Made by a program: the position numbers and the translations under genes | Shown here: piece by piece, positions 6,627 to 13,700 of the stretch | Numbering within the stretch: the first letter of the stretch is position 1 | Layout of the letters: each line of letters opens with the position of its first letter | The notes under the pieces: model-generated | Database searches by the model: none | Seen by the model: only the letters and a program-made list of their open reading frames with translations | Told to the model about the DNA's origin: nothing | NCBI GenBank assembly: GCA_964593515.1 | Contig: CAZQJH010000016.1 | Coordinates: forward strand, 1-18,214 | Source: JAXJYR01 sp964593515 | GTDB lineage: Bacteria; Bacillota_I; Bacilli_A; Erysipelotrichales; Erysipelotrichaceae | Length of the DNA: 18,214 nucleotides | Direction: 5' to 3'

Positions 6627-7040
6627 TTAGATAACCATTACTAATGTACCTGCTGCAATTAGAATACAACCAATAATAGATTTAATTGTAAAAGGTTCTT
6701 TTAAGATAATAAAGGCTAAAATTAAAGTAATAATGATACTTAATTTATCGATAGGAACTACTTTAGAAGCATCACCTATTTGTAAGGCTTTATAATAACA
6801 TAACCACGATGCTCCTGTAGCTAAACCAGATAAAATTAAAAAAAGCCAACTACGTTTGCTTATTGAAGTAATACCACCTTGACTATTAGTAATAAAAACC
6901 ATTCCCCAAGCCATTACCACTACAACCATTGTTCTAATTGCTGTAGCTAGGTTAGAATTAACTCCATTGATTCCTATTTTAGCTAAAATAGAAGTTAAAG
7001 CAGCAAAAATAGAAGATAATAAAGCTAAGATAAACCACAT
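6627..7040 (-). CDS. Half-size EamA/DMT-family transporter
   Basis: A 137-aa membrane protein with a single EamA domain of about five helices, compared with the usual two domains and ten helices. The family pattern is recognisable: an N-terminal LSSIFAALTSILAKIG helix, the central GLATGASWLCYYKALQIGDASKVVPIDKLS region and a final helix after LKEPFT. Single-domain members of this length (COG2510-like) are common and presumably act as dimers, so this is not a truncation. The substrate cannot be read from the sequence. It is preceded by AAAGGAAG, its own promoter and a perfect palindrome over the -10, and lies 39 nt after the synthetase gene on the same strand. Expression may be partly by readthrough, partly from its own promoter. 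Confidence 0.88.
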   Translation of the reverse strand: MWFILALLSSIFAALTSILAKIGINGVNSNLATAIRTMVVVVMAWGMVFITNSQGGITSISKRSWLFLILSGLATGASWLCYYKALQIGDASKVVPIDKLSIIITLILAFIILKEPFTIKSIIGCILIAAGTLVMVI

Positions 7041-7055
7041 ATAATCACTTCCTTT

Positions 7056-7073
7056 GTGCTATAAGTATAGCAC
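7056..7073. promoter_or_regulatory. 18-bp perfect palindrome over the EamA promoter (candidate operator)
   Basis: GTGCTATAAGTATAGCAC has 8-bp perfect arms around AG. It covers the -10 (7064-7069) and probable start site of the minus-strand promoter, a classical repressor position. No U-tract follows it in the direction of transcription, so it is not a terminator. The regulator is unknown. Confidence 0.55.
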
Positions 7074-7093
7074 TGTAAACTAATTGTTTTCAA
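7064..7093 (-). promoter_or_regulatory. Promoter for the EamA transporter gene
   Basis: On the minus strand, TTGAAA (7088-7093), an 18-nt spacer and TATACT (7064-7069) with an upstream TG (extended -10). The -35 lies inside the end of the preceding gene. Confidence 0.55.
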
Positions 7094-8747
7094 TTATTTT
7101 TAGATGGTAATGATTAAACCAATTATCAATTTGATATAAATAAGCTAGTAATTGAGGACCACTCATTAATTGTCCATACCAAGGAGTATCAAAGCTAGTT
7201 TCATGATTGATTAAAGCTTGTAAGCTATTTTTATCAAATAATTCATATAAAATACAGTGTGGATCATCTAAACGTTGTTTTAATAAATCGCTAATTAATT
7301 CATTGTACTTAGGATGATGAGTTTTTGGAAAAGGATTTTTCTTACGTTCATATATTTCTTTTGGTAAAAGATCTTTAAAAGCTTCACGTAATAAACCTTT
7401 TTCTTGTTGTTGGTAGAATTTATATTCCCAAGGAATATTATATACATATTCTAATAATTCAATACTAGCGAAAGGAGCACGTATATTAAGTTTATCACTC
7501 ATGGTATTTTGTCTTGTAACTAAACATTGCATAAAATAATTAATAACTAATAAAGTGTGTTTTCTAGCTCTAATATCATCTTCACAATCACTATCTAGTA
7601 CTTCAACTTGTTTACTTATTAAATATTCTTGTTGTTTTAGATAATCTAAGAAAGGTAAATCACGATATTTTTCATTAATTAAAGCTAAACGTTTTTCAAA
7701 GTTAGATATCCATGGTAAAGGATTAGCTTGTAATTCTTCACGATAAAACCATGGATAACCACCAAAGAATTCATCAGCACATTCACCACTTAAAATACCA
7801 TCGTGATAACAACTAATTTGTTTACATAACCAATATAAAGAAGCATCAATATCACCCATACCGGGTAAAGAACGTAGAAGATTACTTTGATTTAATAAAT
7901 TGATTAATTTTTGATTAGTAATGGTATAGTTATGATGATTCATACGATTATCATTTACCATTTGCTTAATAAAGTAAGCGTCATGTGAAGTTTGCCATTT
8001 ATTCTCTTTAAAATATTTTAAATTATCTTCATAATCTAATGAATACGTATGAATAGGTTTATGATTAGATAATACTTTACAAATAATACTACTATCTAAA
8101 CCTCCTGATAAAAAACAAGCATTAATATCTTTACCTTGACGTAAGATAGATTTACTTACCAGTTGTTTAACTTTAGCACAAGTAGTTTCAAAATCATCAA
8201 CATGTTTAATACTCTTTAAATGATAATACTGACTTATTTCTAAGACATGATTAATGATCTCTAGTTTATGAAACATTGGAACTTGATAAATTTTATCAAA
8301 TAAAGTTTGATGCAAACAACAAGCAGGATTTAAAGTAAATAATTGTAATAAACCATCTTTAGAAATAGTCGCTAGATAATCATCTAAAGCTAATAAACTA
8401 TTTAAATCATTGCTTATATAATAAGTTTGTTTAAGACAGGTATAATAAAGGGGATATAAACCTAAAATATCTTTAATTACTTCTAAATGATTAGCTTGTT
8501 TAATTATCAAAATAAATGCTCCATCAATATGTCTAAAAGCATCATGATGATATATTTGATAAGCATAAAATAATAATTCATAATTCGTTTTAATGAAAGG
8601 ATAAATTAATTTAATTTCTTCAATAAAACTTTGATCATAAAAGATATCACCATCAAAATATACTTCATAACTTTTATTTTCATATTCAATTACATAAGCA
8701 TTTGGTAGGACAATATCTTGATTAATCGCTAATAATAATTTTTTCAT
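7080..8747 (-). CDS. Asparagine-synthetase homologue lacking the glutaminase cysteine
   Basis: A 555-aa member of the AsnB superfamily. The C-terminal synthetase domain is complete: PP-loop SGGLDSS (214-220), SGECADEFFGGY (320-331) and LNIRAPF, so it should adenylate a carboxylate with ATP and couple it to an amine. The N-terminal domain keeps the later part of the amidotransferase fold (YFDGDIFYD, DGAFILII, DILGLYPLYY) but starts MKKLLLAIN instead of MCGI, and has no HRGPD-like glutamine-binding segment. It therefore cannot hydrolyse glutamine in the normal way and may use free ammonia or another nucleophile. I start at the ATG at 8747; the GTG at 8756 is part of the AGGTGA site. It lies 31 nt downstream of a peptidoglycan-peptidase gene, so a wall-linked substrate is possible but unproven. 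Confidence 0.9.
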   Translation of the reverse strand: MKKLLLAINQDIVLPNAYVIEYENKSYEVYFDGDIFYDQSFIEEIKLIYPFIKTNYELLFYAYQIYHHDAFRHIDGAFILIIKQANHLEVIKDILGLYPLYYTCLKQTYYISNDLNSLLALDDYLATISKDGLLQLFTLNPACCLHQTLFDKIYQVPMFHKLEIINHVLEISQYYHLKSIKHVDDFETTCAKVKQLVSKSILRQGKDINACFLSGGLDSSIICKVLSNHKPIHTYSLDYEDNLKYFKENKWQTSHDAYFIKQMVNDNRMNHHNYTITNQKLINLLNQSNLLRSLPGMGDIDASLYWLCKQISCYHDGILSGECADEFFGGYPWFYREELQANPLPWISNFEKRLALINEKYRDLPFLDYLKQQEYLISKQVEVLDSDCEDDIRARKHTLLVINYFMQCLVTRQNTMSDKLNIRAPFASIELLEYVYNIPWEYKFYQQQEKGLLREAFKDLLPKEIYERKKNPFPKTHHPKYNELISDLLKQRLDDPHCILYELFDKNSLQALINHETSFDTPWYGQLMSGPQLLAYLYQIDNWFNHYHLKIIENN

Positions 8748-8752
8748 TAAGT

Positions 8753-8758
8753 TCACCT
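8753..8758 (-). promoter_or_regulatory. Ribosome binding site that sets the synthetase start
   Basis: AGGTGA on the minus strand, 5 nt before the ATG at 8747. It rules out the upstream in-frame GTG at 8756, which is within the site, and confirms that the protein begins MKK and not with a catalytic Met-Cys. Confidence 0.65.
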
Positions 8759-8778
8759 ATATTAGTATATGTTACTAC

Positions 8779-9459
8779 TTATGGAATAATGACACTAGAA
8801 GTTAAACCAATACCTACTACTTCATTGCATAAACTAGTCCAAGTATCACAACCAACAATTCCATCATTTCCTAAGTTATTAACTTGTTGGTATTTTAAAA
8901 CAGCATTTAAAGTATTGTTACCAAAGATTCCATCTAAAGATAAGGTATTAAATCCTAAGGCGTTTAAAGCATCTTGTAAGACTAAAACATAAACACCTTT
9001 ATCATTAAGACGTAAGGTTGGATAACCAGCACTACAAGCACTTTGACCATAACGTTTATCAAAGTGAACCCAACTAGGAGTTAAATATAAAGGTTCAACA
9101 TAAGACCATACATTTAAATTAGTAGCAATTTGATGGATTTGTTTACGTTGAGCATCATTTAAAGCTTGTCCTACATCGAAAGATACACCAGCATAGTGTT
9201 GTGATTGTTTTCCATGACCACCTTCCCAAATACGTTTAAAAGCATAATTAAATGGAATAGGAGCATTAAAACGACGACGAGTATCATTCCATGCTTCCAT
9301 TGCACTATTGCTAGTCCAGACGATACTTGAATTAGAAGAACCACGAAACTCTTGAACTTGCATAGTATTACCATAAACATAAGGCATAGTATCGTTTTCG
9401 GCTAGTTCATAAGTTTCCATTTCATCACGATATACATTGTAAATAAGAACTTTAATCAT
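8779..9459 (-). CDS. Leaderless M15-type peptidase with peptidoglycan-binding domain
   Basis: A 226-aa protein with two domains. The first (about 40-140) has the zinc-peptidase M15 pattern H-x6-D (His88, Asp95 in HYAGVSFD) and a later WVHFD (His132), the metal ligands of VanY/endolysin-type D,D- or L,D-carboxypeptidases that cut peptidoglycan stem peptides. The second (about 155-215) is a PG_binding_1 domain (LRLNDKGVYVLVLQDALNALG, then LDGIFGNNTLNAV, DGIVGCDTW). No signal peptide or helix is present, which is typical of phage endolysins. I start at the ATG at 9459 preceded by GGGAGG; an upstream ATG lies in the terminator region. It is the first gene of the minus-strand cluster. A domesticated endolysin and a non-classically exported wall enzyme are both possible. 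Confidence 0.86.
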   Translation of the reverse strand: MIKVLIYNVYRDEMETYELAENDTMPYVYGNTMQVQEFRGSSNSSIVWTSNSAMEAWNDTRRRFNAPIPFNYAFKRIWEGGHGKQSQHYAGVSFDVGQALNDAQRKQIHQIATNLNVWSYVEPLYLTPSWVHFDKRYGQSACSAGYPTLRLNDKGVYVLVLQDALNALGFNTLSLDGIFGNNTLNAVLKYQQVNNLGNDGIVGCDTWTSLCNEVVGIGLTSSVIIP

Positions 9460-9490
9460 AATAACCTCCCATATAAGTATATGAGAGTAT

Positions 9491-9517
9491 AAAAAAAACT
9501 CACACAATTGTGTGAGT
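9491..9517 (-). terminator. Terminator of the tRNA-Gly transcript
   Basis: ACTCACACAATTGTGTGAGT (9498-9517) is a 20-bp perfect palindrome followed, on the minus strand, by a U-tract from the A-run at 9491-9497. It separates the tRNA from the peptidase gene. Confidence 0.85.
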
Positions 9518-9528
9518 ATTAATTTAAA

Positions 9529-9602
9529 TGGAGCGGGTGATGAGAATCGAACTCACGTAGTCAGCTTGGAAGGCTGAAGTTCTACCATTGAACTACACCC
9601 GC
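9529..9602 (-). tRNA. tRNA-Gly (anticodon TCC)
   Basis: A full cloverleaf is seen: acceptor GCGGGTG/CACCCGC, D stem GTTC/GAAC, anticodon stem TCAGC/GCTGA with loop CTTCCAA, variable CTAC, T arm GTGAG-TTCGATT-CTCAT. The anticodon is TCC, reading GGA and GGG. The CCA end is encoded (9529-9531). Confidence 0.97.
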
Positions 9603-9620
9603 ATTTCTTAATGCCTTTAT

Positions 9621-9649
9621 ATAATACACTAAGATTTTATAAAATGCAA
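9621..9649 (-). promoter_or_regulatory. Promoter of tRNA-Gly
   Basis: TTGCAT (9644-9649), 17-nt spacer, TATTAT (9621-9626) on the minus strand, placed about 19 nt before the mature 5' end at 9602. Confidence 0.75.
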
Positions 9650-9676
9650 GCAAAAATTAAAAAAAATTCAAAAATA

Positions 9677-9705
9677 TTGCACTTGCATATAAAAGATAGT
9701 AAAAT
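9677..9705 (+). promoter_or_regulatory. Promoter of metA
   Basis: TTGCAC (9677-9682), 17-nt spacer, TAAAAT (9700-9705). The leader to the ATG is only about 20 nt, so no SAM or T-box riboswitch can be present. Confidence 0.75.
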
Positions 9706-9732
9706 ATTAAAAAAAGAAAGAAGGATGATTTA

Positions 9733-10671
9733 ATGCCAATTAATATTCCAAATGGCTTACCAGCTAAAGCAATCTTAGAAAGTGAAAAGATTTTTGCTTT
9801 AGAAGAAGAAGTAGCTGAAAAACAAGATATTAGACCAATTAGAATATGTTTATTAAATTTAATGCCCAAAAAGGTGGAAACTGAAACGCAAATATTACGT
9901 TTGATTTCTAAATCACCACTACAATCTGATATTGATTTTATGAAAGTAGAATCACATGAATCAAAAAATACTAGTCATGATCATTTAGTAAAATTTTATT
10001 CAACCTTTAATGAATTAAAAGATAACTATTATGATTGTTTAATTATTACCGGAGCTCCTGTTGAACATTTAGCTTTTGAAGATGTTGATTATTGGCCAGA
10101 GTTATGTGAAATCATGGAATGGAGTAAATCACATGTTTATTCAACTTTACATATTTGTTGGGGAGCACAAGCTGGTTTATATTACCACTATGGTATTCAA
10201 AAACATTTATTACCACATAAAGTATTTGGGATTTTTCCTCAAGAGTTATGTGATGAATATAGCTTTTTAACTAATGGTTTCGATGAAATTCATTATACAC
10301 CACATTCAAGACATACAGCAATTGATGAAGAAGCACTAGCTAAAGTTAAAGAATTAGAAATTTTATCAAAATCAAAAGTTACTGGTTCAAATATTATTGC
10401 AACTAATGATTATCGTCAAATTTATATTTTAGGACATTTAGAATATGATAAACAAACATTAGCCCAAGAATACTTTAGAGATTTAGATGCTAATAAACCA
10501 ATTCAAATTCCATACAATTATTTTCCACAAGATGATCCAAAGCAAGAACCAATCTTAAAATGGCGTTCACATGCTAACTTGTTATATCGTAACTGGTTAA
10601 ACTATGTATACCAAATTACTCCATTTGACTTAAAAGAAATTGATGGATTTGTACCAAATAAAAAATTATAG
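9733..10671 (+). CDS. metA: Homoserine O-acetyltransferase, MetA type
   Basis: MetA acylates the hydroxyl of L-homoserine, the committed step to methionine. The 312-aa protein is full length for the family. Catalytic residues are where expected: Cys142 in HICWGAQA, His235 and Glu237 in GHLEYD. Despite the usual name homoserine succinyltransferase, residue 111 is Glu (TGAPVE), which in characterised Bacillus enzymes selects acetyl-CoA, whereas Gly111 in E. coli selects succinyl-CoA. Acetyl-CoA is therefore the predicted donor. The start ATG follows AAGGATG. It is a single-gene unit with its own promoter and terminator, and the short leader gives no sign of riboswitch control. The family is certain; donor specificity is inference from this residue. 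Confidence 0.96.
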   Translation: MPINIPNGLPAKAILESEKIFALEEEVAEKQDIRPIRICLLNLMPKKVETETQILRLISKSPLQSDIDFMKVESHESKNTSHDHLVKFYSTFNELKDNYYDCLIITGAPVEHLAFEDVDYWPELCEIMEWSKSHVYSTLHICWGAQAGLYYHYGIQKHLLPHKVFGIFPQELCDEYSFLTNGFDEIHYTPHSRHTAIDEEALAKVKELEILSKSKVTGSNIIATNDYRQIYILGHLEYDKQTLAQEYFRDLDANKPIQIPYNYFPQDDPKQEPILKWRSHANLLYRNWLNYVYQITPFDLKEIDGFVPNKKL

Positions 10672-10703
10672 TAAAGCTATTTAGTTTTACTATTTTTTTT
10701 TTT
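10669..10703 (+). terminator. Terminator of metA
   Basis: TAGTAAA (10669-10675) pairs with TTTACTA (10686-10692) around a 10-nt loop and is followed by a run of T to about 10703. The hairpin begins with the metA stop codon itself. Confidence 0.85.
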
Positions 10704-10713
10704 GAAAATAAAC

Positions 10714-10743
10714 TTGGTGTAAACGCTTAACTTGTGGTATATT
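10714..10743 (+). promoter_or_regulatory. Promoter of the large surface-protein gene
   Basis: TTGGTG (10714-10719), 18-nt spacer, TATATT (10738-10743) with TG one base upstream of the -10 (TGGTATATT). The leader before the ATG at 10780 is about 30 nt and contains AAAGGAAA as ribosome site. Confidence 0.6.
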
Positions 10744-10779
10744 AGTATTGATGGATTTTAAAGAAAGGAAATAGATAAT

Positions 10780-13700
10780 ATGAAAAAGACTATCAAAAAA
10801 GTCTTGTTGTTTGTTTTAGCACTTTGTATGACGACAAGTGTTATTACACTTCAAGCAGCTAGTGATACTTCCTTTAGTGCTAGTATTACTCAAGAATATG
10901 CAAGTGTAGGAGATACGCTAAGTTTATCAATTGAAGGAGCTAATAAAGAACTTACATATAATTGGAAAGTAAATGGTAATAATTATAGTAATGAAGCAAC
11001 AATTACTGTTACTAGTGAAATGGAAAATGCTTTAATTGAAGTAAGTGTTAGCGATGGGGTTGAAACAATTAGTGATCGAATGATGGTTTCTAATCTACCA
11101 GTTGTTTTTATTGATACTGAAGATAATGCCCCAATTGTATCAAAAGAAGACTATATTAATGCGAATATGTCGATTCAAAGTAATGAACGTTATGAAAGTA
11201 TTTTAAGTGATCCAAAGAAATCTTACGATGGATTAATTGAAATTAGAGGACGTGGTAATTCAACTTGGGGACAACCTAAAAAACCTTATAAGATTAAATT
11301 AGATTCAAAAACTGATTTATTTGGGATGGGTAAAAATAAACACTGGGTATTATTAGCTAATTACCTAGATGAATCATTATTACGTAACCAATTATCTTAT
11401 AATTTATCAGGTGATTTAGGTATGCCTTATATGGCTAGTGTTTTAGTTGAAGTTGTATTAAATGGTGAACGTGTCGGAAACTATCAATTATGTGAACAAA
11501 TCAGAGTTGATTCTACTAGAGTTGATGTCTTTGATTGGGAAAGTTATAGTGAAGATATGGCTGATGCAATCAGTAGTGCTAATGACTTTGCGAAAGCAGA
11601 TAAAAAAGCTTTAGAAAGTTTAATGAGTGAAGACTATAGCTGGATGGATAGTGGTAAAGTTACATATAATAATGTTGAATATAATATTAGTGATTATGCT
11701 GTTGGTGATTTAGAAATGCCAAATAAAACTGGTGGATATATTTTTGAATTAGATGAATACTATGATGAAATTAGTAAATTTAAAACTGATCGCAATCAAC
11801 CAATTATGTTTAAAAATCCTGAATTTGCGATAACTTCAAATGATTTATTTAATTATGCTAAAGAATATGTACAAGCTGTTGAAAATGCTTTTACTAACAC
11901 TAGTAGTTATACAACAACTTATGATGGAGAAACTAAACATTATACTGATTTAGTTGATGAACAATCATTTATTGATTTCTGGTTAATTAATGAAATCTTC
12001 TTTAATGAAGACTTTATGAAGAAATCAACTTATTTCTATCAAGAAGTAGATGGTAAATTATTTGCAGGACCAATATGGGATATGGACTGGGCAGCTGATG
12101 GAGAAGGAAATACTAGTTATTATAATCGTTGGCAAACACAATACTTTAGTGCAAGTGCTCAAGCTAATCAATGGTATAAATCATTAGTAAATGATCCTTA
12201 TTTCTTAATTAAAGCACGTGAACGTTATAATACAACCGTTAAACCATTATTAGAAGAAATGATTAAAAATGGTGGTACTATTGATATGGAAAAAGCTTAT
12301 TTAGCTAGTTCAGGAGCATATAACTCACAATACTGGTATCGTAATAGTAATGCTTTTACTAATAATGTTAATAAATTAAAAACATATTTAACTAATCGTA
12401 AAGGATGGTTAGATACACAATTCGCAAGTAAAGCAAGTATCTTAAATTCATTTAGTATTAATGAAACAGTATTTAATGCGACAATTACAAGTAATAATGA
12501 AAATGTGGTCTTTGACGAAACTGGAGTTGCCACTTTAAAAGAAGGACAAGGAGTTAGTATTACAATTAATAATGCTAATGGTACATATCAATTATTAGTA
12601 AATGGAAAAGTAGTTGAAAATGTAACAGCAACTAATGCTCAAGCAACATTTACTTTAACTAATGAAGAATTAATGGTTAATAAAGGAATTAATGTAGTAG
12701 CAATTAAACAAAATGGACGTCAAGCTAACTATATCTTTGATGTTGATGGTGAAGTTGATTCAAGTGCTTTACAAGCTTTAGTTGATCAAGCAAGCGCTAT
12801 TAGTCAAGGTGAATATAGTGATGAATCATTCAATAACTTACAAGCTGTAATTGAAGAAGCAAATGCTTTATTAGCTAAAGATGTTTTATTAAAATCAGAA
12901 GCTAATGCGATGATTTCTAAATTACAAGCGGCTATTGATGCATTAAAAGAAGCTGATGTTGATGAAAATAAATTAATTAATACTCAAGGAAGTAATAAAG
13001 TTAGTATTAAAGATTTCACTAGTCAATGTACACGCGAAAATACTAATGAAACAGCTTTAGCTGAATATACTTTAGATTACAATGAACAAACTCACTGGCA
13101 TTCTGATTATGTTAATGATCGTACAATGCCACAATATATAACTTATGATTTAGGTGATGAATATATCTTAAATGATATTACTTTCTTACCTCGTCAAAAT
13201 GGTCAAAATGGAGATATTTTTGAAGCTGAAGTTTATGTATCATTAGATGGAGAAAACTTTACTAAACATGGAGATACTTTCCAATTTGAAAATAATGGTC
13301 GTTTCTATTTAGAACGTGATCAATTTAAACGTATGAATTTAGGTAAAGTTAATGCTCGTTATGTTAGAGTTAGTGCCATTAAAACAGGTGGAAGTTCAAT
13401 TGATGCTTATGCTTCAATTGCAGAAATTAGATTCTATGGAACAATTTATGATGGTAGTGTGGATGTTGATAAAACATTATTACAAGCAGCAATTAATCAA
13501 GCTAAAGATATTGATGCAACTAAATATACGTTAGCTAGTATTGCAGTTTTAGATGAAGCTTTAAGACAAGCACATAGTGTTAATGATGATTTAAATACAA
13601 CACAAGAAGCTATTAATCAAGCTTTAGATAACTTAAATAAAGCCTTAGCTGCTTTAGAATTAATTAAAGAAGATACTAACTTAATTAATAAAACAGCTAC

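Noticed and set aside
6281..6640. Short RnfB as a frameshifted pseudogene
   Set aside because: The stop is followed directly by a strong terminator and the convergent EamA gene, with no ferredoxin-domain remnant in any frame; the upstream ATGA coupling and codon use are normal.
7080..9459. Lasso-peptide cluster (cyclase plus leader peptidase)
   Set aside because: The synthetase resembles cyclases in lacking the glutaminase Cys, but there is no precursor peptide, no RRE/PqqD-like protein and no transglutaminase-type leader peptidase; the neighbour is an M15 wall peptidase.
9603..9732. Riboswitch or T-box upstream of metA
   Set aside because: A clear promoter at 9677-9705 leaves only about 20 nt of leader, too short for any such element.
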